Source: Halorientalis pallida (lineage in GTDB: Archaea; Halobacteriota; Halobacteria; Halobacteriales; Haloarculaceae). From it: a DNA stretch of 64,000 nt. Positions within the stretch are counted from its first letter, which is position 1; the number at the start of each line of letters is the position of its first letter. The translations under genes were made by a program, and so were the position numbers. This document shows, piece by piece, positions 16,985 through 25,547 of this stretch. A model generated the notes under the pieces. It had not been told where the DNA came from and did not search any database. It saw nothing but the letters and a program-made list of their open reading frames with translations. Where the stretch lies: positions 230,327 through 294,326 of the forward strand of contig NZ_RDFA01000001.1 of assembly GCF_004118325.1 (NCBI RefSeq), written 5' to 3'.

Positions 16985-17704
16985 ATGAAGATCCGCGGGG
17001 ACCGGGAGTGCAAGTCCTGTGGGACGCGCTGGTCGTACTACGACACCGGCAGTGTAGAGTGTCCGGAGTGCGGGAGCCTCCGGAGTGTCGGCGTCGACGA
17101 CCGGAAAGAACACACCGCGAGCGCAGCGTCGCTCGACCTGACCGACGTGCGTGACCGCATCGACGACGCCCCGCTGTCCGAGCTGGCTACCGACGCCGCC
17201 GACCAGTGTCGAGAGTTCGTCCGACGACAGGGATTCATCGACGCCGGCGACCTCCGTCCGTTGGACGACACGTACCTCGCAGCGCTCGAACTCGCCCACG
17301 CCGCGCTCGAAGTTGACCGGAGCATGCGGATCGCGGACGACGAGGAGTACTACGTGCTCGAGCTCCTGGGCGGGACCGATCAGGGCGAACGCCCCGGCCC
17401 GTCGACCGTTCCCGGGTCGATGCGTGCGGCGCGCGGACTGGCATACGCCAGCGCCGTCGCCGACTATCACGACGAGTTGCGCACGTACCTCGACGACGAT
17501 CCGGACGAACTCGCGCGCGACGTCCTGAGTTCACTGAGCGAACACCGAAAACGGGTCGACGCGCTCGACGGCGACGTGTCGCTGGCCGACAGCGAGGCCC
17601 TGATCGGCGCCGCACAGGCCGTCGGCCACTACCTCGCCGAGGACGACGAGGGGGCGCTCGCACAAGCGCGACACCACCTCGACAACCTCGATCCGGGCCC
17701 CTGA
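16985..17704 (+). CDS. Haloarchaeal protein with N-terminal zinc ribbon, 239 aa
   Basis: ATG 16985 gives MKIRGDRECKSCGTRWSYYD and then VECPECGSL, a TFIIB-like zinc ribbon (CKSC...CPEC). The remaining ~200 residues are helical and acidic: an LDLTDVRDRIDDAPLSELATDAADQCREFV block and a C-terminal VGHYLAEDDEGALAQARHHL block. The longer frame from 16784 is not coding in its first 67 codons, which overlap the antisense microprotein. Probably a cytoplasmic haloarchaea-specific family; function unknown. The pseudogene that follows begins about 70 bp later. Confidence 0.75.
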   Translation: MKIRGDRECKSCGTRWSYYDTGSVECPECGSLRSVGVDDRKEHTASAASLDLTDVRDRIDDAPLSELATDAADQCREFVRRQGFIDAGDLRPLDDTYLAALELAHAALEVDRSMRIADDEEYYVLELLGGTDQGERPGPSTVPGSMRAARGLAYASAVADYHDELRTYLDDDPDELARDVLSSLSEHRKRVDALDGDVSLADSEALIGAAQAVGHYLAEDDEGALAQARHHLDNLDPGP

Positions 17705-17776
17705 TCCGGCGGTGGGCTGTCGGCTCGATCACGTCGGAACGCAAACGGGAACCACCCGGTTGGCCCAGACCCTGGT

Positions 17777-18975
17777 ATCACCGATACGGACGCGACCGAC
17801 GGACCGTCGGGTCCGCTCGACGGCCTGCGCGTGGTAGACTTCTCGGGAATGGTCAGCGGTGGCTACGCGACGATGCTGCTGGCCGATTTCGGTGCCGACG
17901 TGATCTGCGTCGAACACCCTGACAGTCCCGACCCGATCCTGGCCACCCGAGGAGGACGGGACGACCCTCTGGTGGAAGTCACTCGCCCGGAACAAGCGCT
18001 CCGTCACGAGCGATCTCGGTACCGACGAGGGGCGCGCGCTGGCGCTGGAACTGGTCGCCGACGCCGACGCGGTGGTCGAGAACTTCCGCCCGGGACGCTC
18101 GAACGGTGGAGCCTCGGCCCCGAGCGCCTCCAGGAAGCAAACGAGGAACTGGTCGTGGTCCGGATCTCGGGCTACGGTCAGACCGGGCCGAAAGCCGAGG
18201 AGCCGGGCTTCGGCACCGCCGCCGAAGCCATGTCCGGGTTCGCCCACGTCAACGGCTACCCCGACCGCGAGCCACTCCTCCCGCCGATCAGCCTCGCCGA
18301 CATGGTCGCCGGACAGACCGCCGTGCAGGGACTCCTGATGGCGCTGTTCGAGCGCGACGTGACCGGAAGCGGCGAGGCGCGGGTGATCGACGTGAGTCTG
18401 CTGGAGTCCCTGGCGAGGTCGAGAAATACGACGAATAGGGCGCGGTCTCCGAACGGCTGGGCAACCACCACGCCAACGCCGCGCCGCGGAACGTCTACGA
18501 GACGACCGACGGCTACGTCGCGCTCTCGGCCTCGGCCCAGTCGATCTTCGAGAACCTCGCCGAGATCGTCGGGCATCCAGAACTCGTCGACGATCCGCGC
18601 TTCGCGGACGACGCCGTCCGCGTCGATCACGCCGACGGACTCGACGAGTACATCGGGCCGTGGATCGCCGACCGGTCCACCGACGAGGCTATCGAGGAGT
18701 TGGGGGCCGGCGATGCCGTCGTCGCACCTATCTACGACGTGAGCGACATCGTCGCGGACGACCACTACCGGGCGCGAAACGCCATCGTCGAGGTCGAGGA
18801 CGAGGAGATCGGTCCGACCCGGACCGCGAACACCCACCCGAAGTTCTCACGGACGCCGGGCACCGTGGACCACCTCGGCCCGCGCCACGGGGAACACAAC
18901 ACGGAGGTCTACGTCGAGGAACTGGGCATCGACGAGGCGACGCTGGTCGACCTCCGGGACGAAGGCGTCTTCTGA
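17777..18975 (+). pseudogene. Decayed CaiB/BaiF family CoA-transferase
   Basis: Recognisable type III CoA-transferase parts are spread over three frames. Frame 2 from 17777 gives GPLDGLRVVDFSGMVSGGYA and ADFGADVICVEHP. Near 17940 it shifts to another frame reading WPPEEDGTTLWWKSLARNKR, then ADAVVENFRPG. At about 18095 the first frame resumes (TLERWSLGPERLQEANEELV, GQTAVQGLLMALFERDVTGS). Near 18405-18412 it shifts again (GEVEKYDE) and meets a TAG at 18436-18438 where Gln is expected. The reading then continues without a break to the TGA at 18973 (LGNHHANAAPRNVYETTDGY onward). The expected initiator is ATC at 17777. Five independent lesions make a sequencing artefact unlikely. Intact relatives move CoA between carboxylic acids. 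Confidence 0.88.
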
Positions 18976-19167
18976 GCCGTCCCGCTCCGCTGGCGAACAG
19001 GCGATCCCCGAGCGGTCCGACACGACGGATCGCACACCCGCCTCGACCGTGCCGGTCGACCGTCAGCGCATAGCCCGGGGTGGCCGCGGTTCCCGGCATA
19101 ATCGTTCGCCCCGTGCTAAGTTTTAACACGGCAAGCGACGAAGGTGTGGACCCGGGGAGCGACAACC

Positions 19168-19368
19168 ATGGTTTTCAAGAAAATCACGCTGATCGGTACG
19201 AGTTCGGAGAGTTTCGACGACGCGGTCGACGACGCGGTCGACCGGGCGGAGAACACGCTCGACAACGTCTACTGGGTCGAAGTGGAGGAGATGGGCGTCG
19301 AAATCGCCGCCGCGGAGGACCGGGAGTACCAGGCCGAGGTGGAGGTGGCCTTCGAGCTGGCCGACTAG
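19168..19368 (+). CDS. Dodecin flavin-binding protein
   Basis: 66 aa: [20 protein letters not shown], then [20 protein letters not shown], then [12 protein letters not shown]. This is dodecin, a hollow 12-mer that stores riboflavin/flavins; the Trp in VYWVEV is the residue that stacks on the isoalloxazine ring. The start at 19168 is the dodecin N-terminus; an 8-residue longer frame is not conserved. TTTTAACA lies about 45 nt upstream. Its TAG stop shares the CTAG with the convergent IscA-type gene. Confidence 0.95.
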   Translation: MVFKKITLIGTSSESFDDAVDDAVDRAENTLDNVYWVEVEEMGVEIAAAEDREYQAEVEVAFELAD

Positions 19369-19724
19369 GTCCGGAAGCTCTCGCCACAGCCACACTCGGA
19401 GACCACGTTGGGGTTCTCGACGTGGAACCCTTCGCCCTGCAGCCCGTCCTCGAAGTCGAGTACGCTACCCTCGATGTAGTTCATGCTGGCCTCGTCGACG
19501 AACACGCGCAGACCGTTGTGTTCGAAGATCGTGTCTTCGTCTTCGGGCTCGTAATCGAACCGCATGCCGTAAGAGAGGCCGGCACAGCCGCCCTGCTGGA
19601 CGAACAATCGCAGCCCGGCCACGTCCGTGTCCATGTCTTCGCTCTCCAGCAGTCGGACTGCCTCCTCTGCGGCGGGCTCGGTGACCTCGATTTCCGTCTC
19701 GGCGGTCGCAGACGTTCCGCTCAT
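19365..19724 (-). CDS. IscA/ErpA-type iron-sulfur cluster carrier
   Basis: 119 aa A-type carrier. The three invariant cysteines are present: Cys47 in [11 protein letters not shown] and Cys111/Cys113 in [29 protein letters not shown] is the family core. The protein receives Fe-S clusters from scaffolds and passes them to apoproteins. Its first ~12 residues are a short extension. It overlaps the dodecin gene end by four bases. The upstream region of about 210 bp is shared with the divergent regulator gene. Confidence 0.93.
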   Translation of the reverse strand: MSGTSATAETEIEVTEPAAEEAVRLLESEDMDTDVAGLRLFVQQGGCAGLSYGMRFDYEPEDEDTIFEHNGLRVFVDEASMNYIEGSVLDFEDGLQGEGFHVENPNVVSECGCGESFRT

Positions 19725-19938
19725 GGCTCGGGTTACTGGACGAACGGTGTTAACTGTGTTGCCAGCGGAGAGCCCCGGCCCCGACGCGAAGATTGCGCTC
19801 GTTGACGACTTCAGCTGGGGTTTCCCGAAGTAAGAACCTGTTACCCCGCAAAACGCCTTCTCTGGAGCGGATCCAGTTCGGACGGCCTAATCCTTTTGGC
19901 AGTAGAGTCAACCCCGCTTCCGAGAAAGGAGAGAGTAC

Positions 19939-21105
19939 ATGTCCAGCAAGGCCCCAGACAAGACCGCCCCCGACGACGCCGAACCGCGTACCGTCTCGCG
20001 GCTGTTGGCCGCGCTCGCGGACAGTCGTGGACGACGAGTCGTGTCCCTGCTCAGAGAGCGCCGAGACGGAATCCCCGAGTCGGAACTCCCGACCCTCGTC
20101 GTCAGCGCCGAGTCCGGTGTGCCGCTGCGTGCGGTCTCCGACGAACGGCACGAGGCCGTCGTCGTCAGCCTCAAGCACCACTACCTCCCGGCGCTCGAAT
20201 CGGCCGGCCTCGTCCAGCGCCAGGGCGACACCGTCAAGCCGTCGGTTCCGAGCCTGACCGGTGCGGCCGTCCTCGACACGGCACTGGATCTCGACGCCTC
20301 ACCTGCGGACACGGAGACGGCGCTCGACCTCCTCGCGTCGGAGCGCCGGCGGACGGTGATCGAACACCTCCGTGCCGAAACCGAGACGACGGTCGACGAC
20401 CTGATCACGGCGGCGACGGACGACAGCGCCGACGAGCAGGACGTCCACGTCTCGCTGGTCCACAGACACCTGCCCAAACTCGCGGACGCTGACGCTATCT
20501 CCTACGAAGAGCGCGGCGACGAACGCCGCGTCGTCTACGAGGGACTGCCCGTCGACGACGCGGCCGTCGGCGAACTGTTGCCCGACGGTGGCACCGGAAC
20601 GCGCCCCGGACAGGCTGACGAAGTGGCGACGGAGACCGAAGTGCAGTCCATCGACGGACGCGACGACATCGTCGCCCACGGGCAGGCGCTGTTCGACCGG
20701 GCCGAGGAGGAACTGTTCGTGATGGTCACGACGGACGGGTTGCTGGCCCCGCTGTGTCTCGAACGGCTCCGGGACGCCGTGGACCGGGGCGTAGAGGTTT
20801 ACGTCGGCTCCCAGACCCGGACGGTCCGGGACACGGTCCGGGAGGAGGTCCCGGGCGCAACGATCTGGGAACCCCAGCGCAACTGGCTCGACCTGCCACC
20901 GACCCGGGACCGGCTCGGACGGCTCGTGCTCGTGGACCGCGAGGCGGTCATGCTCGGCACCATCGACGAAGCAGGCAGAGAGCGAGCACTCGTGGGCAAC
21001 GGGGAAGACGACGTGCTCGTCGTCCTGCTCCGGGAGCTCCTCGGTGAACGCCTCGACCACCTCGACGGACAGAGCGACGACGTTCTCTCGCACCTCCCGC
21101 TCTGA
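19939..21105 (+). CDS. Transcription regulator with two DUF7344 winged-helix domains and TrmB/PLD-like effector domain
   Basis: 388 aa. Two winged-helix blocks: residues 16-95 (VSRLLAALADSRGRRVVSLL ... VVSLKHHYLPALESAGLV) and 115-200 (ALDLLASERRRTVIEHLRAE ... SLVHRHLPKLADADAISYEE). Both have the 'R...V..L......H.HLP.L..A..I' DUF7344 pattern. The C-terminal part (ALFDRAEEELFVMVTTDGLL, DAVDRGVEVYVGSQTRTVRD, LVLVDREAVMLGTI) looks like the phospholipase-D-like effector domain found in TrmB-type regulators. It probably binds DNA and senses a small molecule. GGAG lies about 9 nt before the ATG. Convergent with hisD. Confidence 0.8.
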   Translation: MSSKAPDKTAPDDAEPRTVSRLLAALADSRGRRVVSLLRERRDGIPESELPTLVVSAESGVPLRAVSDERHEAVVVSLKHHYLPALESAGLVQRQGDTVKPSVPSLTGAAVLDTALDLDASPADTETALDLLASERRRTVIEHLRAETETTVDDLITAATDDSADEQDVHVSLVHRHLPKLADADAISYEERGDERRVVYEGLPVDDAAVGELLPDGGTGTRPGQADEVATETEVQSIDGRDDIVAHGQALFDRAEEELFVMVTTDGLLAPLCLERLRDAVDRGVEVYVGSQTRTVRDTVREEVPGATIWEPQRNWLDLPPTRDRLGRLVLVDREAVMLGTIDEAGRERALVGNGEDDVLVVLLRELLGERLDHLDGQSDDVLSHLPL

Positions 21106-21139
21106 GCGCCACCTCCGGCATCGGGACTGCCGGCGCAGG

Positions 21140-22411
21140 TCAGTCCTCGAAGCGCTTCCGGACGCTCTCGGCGTGTGCCTCCAGTCCCTCGGCCTCGGCC
21201 AGCGTCGTGATCGTCTCCGAGAGGTCGCCGAGCGCGCTCTCGTCCAGCCGCTGGACGGTCGTCGAGCGCAGGAACGTGTCGACCGAGAGCCCGCCGTAGC
21301 GGCGCGCACCGCCGCCGGTCGGGAGGACGTGGTTGGGGCCGCTGGCGTAGTCGCCCGCCGCGACGGGCGAGTACGGACCCAGGAAGACGCTGCCGGCGCT
21401 GTCGATGCGGTCGAGCAGAGCCTCGTCCTCGTCGGCGACGATGGTCAGGTGCTCGGCCGCGTACTCCTCGACGAACAGGACGGCTTCGCTCATCGACCGG
21501 GCGAGGAACACGCCGCTCTCGTCGGTGTCGAGCGCGCCCCGAATCGTCTCCTCGCGCTCGCGACCTGGAACCTGGGTCTCGACGGCCTCGGCGACCGCCT
21601 CGGCCAGGTCCGGGTCGTCCGTGACCGCGACGACGGAGGCGTGGGTGTCGTGTTCGGCCTGTGCCACGAGGTCGGCGGCGACGAGGTCTGGGTCGGCCGT
21701 CCCGTCGGCCAGCACGGCGACCTCGCTGGGGCCGGCCAGGAAGTCGATCTCCACGTCGCCCCGCACTTCCGCCTTGGCGGCCGTCACCCACCGGTTCCCC
21801 GGGCCGACGACCGTCTGCACGCGGTCGACCGTCTCGGTCCCGTAGGCCAGCGCCGCGATACCCTGTGCGCCGCCGACCTGGTAGACGGCGTCGGCTCCGG
21901 CGATCTCGATGGCCGCGAGCGTGACCGCATTCAGTTCCTCCGCCGGCGGCGTCGCGACGGCCACGTGATCGACGCCCGCCACTTTGGCGGGAATCACGCC
22001 CATCAGCGCGCTGGAGGGGTAGGCGGCGGTACCGCCGGGGACGTAGACGCCGGCGCGCTCGACGGCAGTGAACCGGCGGCCCAGGTCCCGGCCGTCGAAG
22101 TCCTCGCGCCAGTCGTCGGGAACCTGTCGCTCGTGGAACGCACGCACGTTGGCGGCGGCGGTCTCGATGGCCTCGCGGACGTCGTCGTCGATCTCGTCGA
22201 CGGCGCGTTCGGCGGCGTCGGTCACGTCGAGGTTGCCCACCGACACGTCGTCGAACTCCTCGCTGTACTCGCGGATCGCCACGTCACCCTCCTCGTGGAC
22301 GCGGTCGACGATCTCGCGTACGTCGTCGCGGACTGCCTCGACCCCGGCGTCGCGCTCGAAGATCGCCGCCCGCTCGTCGGGCCGCAACTCCGAAATCTCC
22401 CGGACGTTCAT
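21140..22411 (-). CDS. hisD: Histidinol dehydrogenase
   Basis: 423 aa. HisD catalyses the last two steps of histidine synthesis, oxidising L-histidinol to histidine with two NAD. Signatures: GRRFTAVERAGVYVPGGTAA, SALMGVIPAKVAGVDHVAVA, the Zn site QAEHDTHASV (Gln and His ligands), AAEHLTI (catalytic Glu-His), GPNHVLPTGG and ARRYGGLSV. The length is typical. It stands alone, away from other his genes, as usual in haloarchaea. Downstream on the same strand is the regulator's convergent end, 34 bp away. Confidence 0.97.
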   Translation of the reverse strand: MNVREISELRPDERAAIFERDAGVEAVRDDVREIVDRVHEEGDVAIREYSEEFDDVSVGNLDVTDAAERAVDEIDDDVREAIETAAANVRAFHERQVPDDWREDFDGRDLGRRFTAVERAGVYVPGGTAAYPSSALMGVIPAKVAGVDHVAVATPPAEELNAVTLAAIEIAGADAVYQVGGAQGIAALAYGTETVDRVQTVVGPGNRWVTAAKAEVRGDVEIDFLAGPSEVAVLADGTADPDLVAADLVAQAEHDTHASVVAVTDDPDLAEAVAEAVETQVPGREREETIRGALDTDESGVFLARSMSEAVLFVEEYAAEHLTIVADEDEALLDRIDSAGSVFLGPYSPVAAGDYASGPNHVLPTGGGARRYGGLSVDTFLRSTTVQRLDESALGDLSETITTLAEAEGLEAHAESVRKRFED

Positions 22412-22459
22412 ACGCCTCCTCGTCGGGCCAGGAAAAAACGGTTGTCGAAGTTCGGGCCG

Positions 22460-22792
22460 TCAGGCGGCCGGGTCGGTGCCGTCGGGACTGTACGTGTTCA
22501 ACCGGTAGAGCAGCCGGGCCACGTCGAGGAAGACGACGGCGGCGAAAACGCCCGACAGGTAGGCGGGCGGGTCCGCGACGGCGTAGGCTCCGCCGACGAC
22601 CAGCGCCGCGACCCCGATCCGCAGGACGGTGTTGCCGGCGACGCTGGCGGCCACGTGCGCGGGGACCGGCGAGGTCTCGTCGTACCCGGCGAGCAGGAAC
22701 GTCCACTCCCGGAACCTGATCAGGTACCCGAACACGAGCAAGAGCGCGGCGGCAGCGAAGTACTCGACCGCGATGGAGGGCAATCCGAGCAT
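22460..22792 (-). CDS. Small membrane protein, DUF3784-like, 110 aa
   Basis: MLGLPSIAVEYFAAAALLLV begins a first membrane helix, then GYLIRFREWTFLLAGYDETS. This 'R-F-(R/K)-W-T-F-L-(L/I)-A-G-Y-(D/N)' segment is typical of DUF3784-type proteins. Two more hydrophobic segments (AGNTVLRIGVAALVVGGAYA and YLSGVFAAVVFLDVARLL) follow. Start set at 22792, dropping nine residues that are probably untranslated. Function unknown. It may be transcribed towards hisD, 48 bp upstream of hisD's start side on the same strand. Confidence 0.7.
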   Translation of the reverse strand: MLGLPSIAVEYFAAAALLLVFGYLIRFREWTFLLAGYDETSPVPAHVAASVAGNTVLRIGVAALVVGGAYAVADPPAYLSGVFAAVVFLDVARLLYRLNTYSPDGTDPAA

Positions 22793-22849
22793 ACCAGAGG
22801 ATAGCCCGCCGCGTTTCAAAAACGTTTCTCGAACCGAACGTTCGGTCGG

Positions 22850-23734
22850 TCAGGACCAGTTGTCCACGACCGTCGACACGCAGCCGTCGTCGGGCAGCGG
22901 GAAGCTGTCGTGGTCGCTCACGTCCTCGGTCACGTCGTACTCCTCGTAGTTGGCCGGCGGTTCGCCCTCCGCGCCCGTGTCGCCGACGGCCTTGTCCCAC
23001 TCCTTCCAGGCGTACGTCCAGCCGAGGAAGTCGTCGTCGGTCTTGTAGTAGTTGCGGCAGGTGTCGCAGTGGTCCGCGATGGCCTGCCCGTACTGCCCGT
23101 CGGTCGCCACCGAGTCGTTGTCGACGGCACCCCCGAGTAAGTCGACCGATTTGACCGACGTGTCGTACCCCCGATCCATGAAGAACTCCAGACACTCCGC
23201 GACGGTCTTGGCCCCGCCGCCGTGTGCGACCAGCCTGACGTCGGTGTCCGGCCGTTCGTCCTGGTAGTCCCGGACGAACGTGCCGAGTTTGTCCGCGTTC
23301 CAGTCCGCGATGGTCACGGTCTGACCCCAGCGGCCCTCGTCGGCGTCCCAGTCGTAGCCGATCAGCGCCTCGTCGTAGCCCGCCGACCGGAGCGCGTCGT
23401 TGAACCCGCGCAACGAGTCCAGCGCACCCGTCAGATCCTTGTCGTATCGGTGGACGAACACGACCAGTTCCGACGGCGAGGCGTCGTCGGTGAACCCCGG
23501 TATCGTGCCGCTGGTGTCGTAGTCGGTGCGGTCGTGTCGCGGCGTGTAGTCGACGCTGAACAGTCCCGCCGACAGGTGACCGCGGGTGGTGATCCGGCCG
23601 GCGTACGACCCCTCGAAGGCCCCTGCCGTTCCGGTTGCCGCGGCCCCCAGTCCGACCGTGATTGCCGCCCCTGTGCCCACCGTGCGTAGATACGCCCGTC
23701 TCGTGACTCGCGTCGAATCGTCCCCACGTCCCAT
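22850..23734 (-). CDS. Tat-exported alpha/beta-hydrolase-like protein lacking the serine nucleophile
   Basis: 294 aa. The signal has RVTRRAYLRTVGTGAAITVG, a twin-arginine motif, and a likely cleavage after GTAGA. The core follows the alpha/beta-hydrolase order: ELVVFVHRYDKDLTGA (first strand and oxyanion loop), DEALIGYDWDADEGRWG, then DVRLVAHGGGAKTVAECLEF. In active enzymes the last would read HSxGG; here the nucleophile position is Gly (HGGGA), so hydrolysis looks impossible. Two cysteines (DHCDTCRNY) could form a disulphide. It may bind rather than cleave a ligand, outside the cell. TTTATTTAG-type AT-rich sequence upstream (about 23765) gives the promoter. Confidence 0.8.
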   Translation of the reverse strand: MGRGDDSTRVTRRAYLRTVGTGAAITVGLGAAATGTAGAFEGSYAGRITTRGHLSAGLFSVDYTPRHDRTDYDTSGTIPGFTDDASPSELVVFVHRYDKDLTGALDSLRGFNDALRSAGYDEALIGYDWDADEGRWGQTVTIADWNADKLGTFVRDYQDERPDTDVRLVAHGGGAKTVAECLEFFMDRGYDTSVKSVDLLGGAVDNDSVATDGQYGQAIADHCDTCRNYYKTDDDFLGWTYAWKEWDKAVGDTGAEGEPPANYEEYDVTEDVSDHDSFPLPDDGCVSTVVDNWS

Positions 23735-23863
23735 AGTGCCACCCTTTCGAATCGCACGATATGCTAAATAAATTATGCACCGTACGTCCGTGTCTTTATA
23801 CGTAGGGAGCGTCAGACACCTGTCTGCCGGGGAATTTTGACCGTACAGGTCGACGAGGGGCGT

Positions 23864-24064
23864 ATGAGCTCGGAGTTCGTCTGGGGGGCGACGAAAGTCT
23901 GGCACTGTCAGGTGTGTGAGAGCCGCAACGTCACCACGGAGACGGACGTGTTCTCCGACCAGTGTCGCAACTGTACGATCTACAACCAGCTCGACTGGTC
24001 CGAGAGCGGCGAGGTGAGCGTCGTCGAGGCGCGTCGGATCGCCGAGGGCATGGAAGCCGACTAG
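23864..24064 (+). CDS. Zinc-finger microprotein, 66 aa
   Basis: MSSEFVWGATKVWHCQVCES... DQCRNCTIYNQLDW ends in an acidic helix. Two CxxC pairs separated by about 19 residues suggest a four-cysteine zinc knuckle. ATG 23864 was preferred to 23837 because the first nine residues of the longer frame are not haloarchaeal-like and the shorter one begins with MSSEF, common for small proteins here. Its TAG shares CTAG with the convergent DnaJ gene. Unknown function. Confidence 0.72.
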   Translation: MSSEFVWGATKVWHCQVCESRNVTTETDVFSDQCRNCTIYNQLDWSESGEVSVVEARRIAEGMEAD

Positions 24065-25002
24065 GAGTACACCTGCGAGACCATGTGGAGGATCGAGAAG
24101 AAGACCGTCGCTCCGAGCAACAACAGCGAGACGAACAGCATCGGCACCGACGGGATCCAGGACATGATCAGCCAGATCGTGACGAACGCGCTGATCAGGA
24201 ACACGAAGTGAAAGGCCAGCCAGGGGCCGACCTGCCGGAGCGCGTCCCGCAGTGACCCGACACCGACGTCGCTGGCCGCCGTCGCGGTCGGTTCGTACCC
24301 GGACGGTGTGTAGCCGTTCGTCGAGGCGTGGGCCGCCTGCCAGCCGTCGGCTCGCGCTCTCTCGCGCGGGTCCGCGCTGTGGCCGCCGGTCGCCGTCGAA
24401 GCCGACGACGAACTGGAGAACGCCCAGTCCTGGCCCGCGTCGGTCGACCACGTCCCGTACTCGTCGGCTTCGGTCCCGCTAGCCCCGGTCTCACCCGTGT
24501 CCGCGCCGCTAGTGCTGGTTCCGCCAGTACTCCCGGTCTCCGTATCGGTCCCCGTGTTCCGCCGGGTCCGACCCCGCCGCCCGGTTCGTCCGGTCCGGCG
24601 GCTTCCGTTCCGCCCGCTCGAACCGGCCTCTGCGTGGCTAGAGCGGTAGCGCTGGTAGTTCTCGGCGTTGTCGTCCGCGTCGGTACCGCGCTGATTCGAC
24701 CGATCCGACGACTCCGAACCGCCCGAACGGTCGGTGGCTCCCGTGTCGTCGACCGACCAGGCGGAGCTATCGAGGTGGTCGCGGACGTAGGCAGTGTGGC
24801 CGACGCGGTCGTACCGGCGGCGGGACGCCTCGTCGACCAGCACGTCACGGGCAGCGGTGAGGCGCTTGAAACTATCGGCGGCGTCGTCGTCGTCACTCAC
24901 GTCCGGGTGGGTCTCCTTGACCTGGGCCCGGTAGGCGTCCCGTATCGCCTCGGTGTCGGCGTCGGATTCGACACCGAGGACGCTGTAGAACGTCTCTGCC
25001 AT
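24061..25002 (-). CDS. DnaJ-domain protein with two C-terminal membrane segments
   Basis: 313 aa. The J domain occupies residues 1-65 (MAETFYSVLGVESDADTEAI, ETHPDVSDD with the essential HPD, ASRRRYDRVGHTAYV). A long low-complexity Ser/Thr/Gly/Arg linker (about 75-240) follows. The last 60 residues hold two or three hydrophobic stretches (LAFHFVFLISAFVTIWLI, PMLFVSLLLLGATVFFSIL), so the J domain is probably tethered to the membrane. It would recruit DnaK there. The start at 25002 skips a seven-residue extension. Overlaps the convergent zinc protein by four bases. Confidence 0.88.
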   Translation of the reverse strand: MAETFYSVLGVESDADTEAIRDAYRAQVKETHPDVSDDDDAADSFKRLTAARDVLVDEASRRRYDRVGHTAYVRDHLDSSAWSVDDTGATDRSGGSESSDRSNQRGTDADDNAENYQRYRSSHAEAGSSGRNGSRRTGRTGRRGRTRRNTGTDTETGSTGGTSTSGADTGETGASGTEADEYGTWSTDAGQDWAFSSSSSASTATGGHSADPRERARADGWQAAHASTNGYTPSGYEPTATAASDVGVGSLRDALRQVGPWLAFHFVFLISAFVTIWLIMSWIPSVPMLFVSLLLLGATVFFSILHMVSQVYS

Positions 25003-25118
25003 GCGGGTGCCTGATTGTGTCACGTTCGTTCCCCGGAAGGTTAAATTTCACCCAGGCTCCAGCTCCGGAGTCGCGGCCCACCGCCGGACTACTTGTGCCC
25101 GGGGCGACTACGGCCAGT

Positions 25119-25547
25119 ATGGCCTCCCACGTGCTGGTCCCGCTCGACGGGTCACCGCTGGCCGACGACGCACTCGCGCACGCGCTGGACACCTTCGACT
25201 GCCCGGTGACGGTGCTGAACGTGGTGACGCCGCTGGACGAGGGAATGAGTGAGGGTGGCATCCTCGACACCGACGAGTCACGGGAGGACGCGGCCCGAGA
25301 CCGCGCCGAGACCCTGATCGAGCGGGCGCGCCGCCAGGCCGAGGCGGTCGACCGCGACCTCGATACCGTCGTCGAGACGGGCGACCCGGCCGAGACCATC
25401 CTCGAGTACGTCGACGACCACGACGTCGATCACGTCGTCATGGGCGGACACGGCGGGGCGAAAAGCGACCTCGCCAGCCGCCTGCTCGGCACCGTGGCGA
25501 CGGTCGTCGTCGGCGAGGCCCCCGTCACGGTCACCGTCGTCCGCTAG
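25119..25547 (+). CDS. Universal stress protein A family
   Basis: 142 aa UspA fold. The first strand is HVLVPLDGSPLADDALAHAL. The ATP-binding loop near the end reads VMGGHGGAKSDLASRLLGTV, matching G-x2-G-x9-G-(S/T). Start at 25119 gives the normal N-terminus. It converges with a PiT-type phosphate transporter gene and shares its stop via CTAG. UspA next to transporters is common in haloarchaea, often with a regulatory role, but a functional link here is inference. Confidence 0.92.
   Translation: MASHVLVPLDGSPLADDALAHALDTFDCPVTVLNVVTPLDEGMSEGGILDTDESREDAARDRAETLIERARRQAEAVDRDLDTVVETGDPAETILEYVDDHDVDHVVMGGHGGAKSDLASRLLGTVATVVVGEAPVTVTVVR

Noticed and set aside
22284..23780. 498-codon minus-strand frame over hisD, DUF3784 and hydrolase genes
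   Set aside because: Arg/Gly-rich shadow frame; three well-supported genes occupy the same stretch in other frames.
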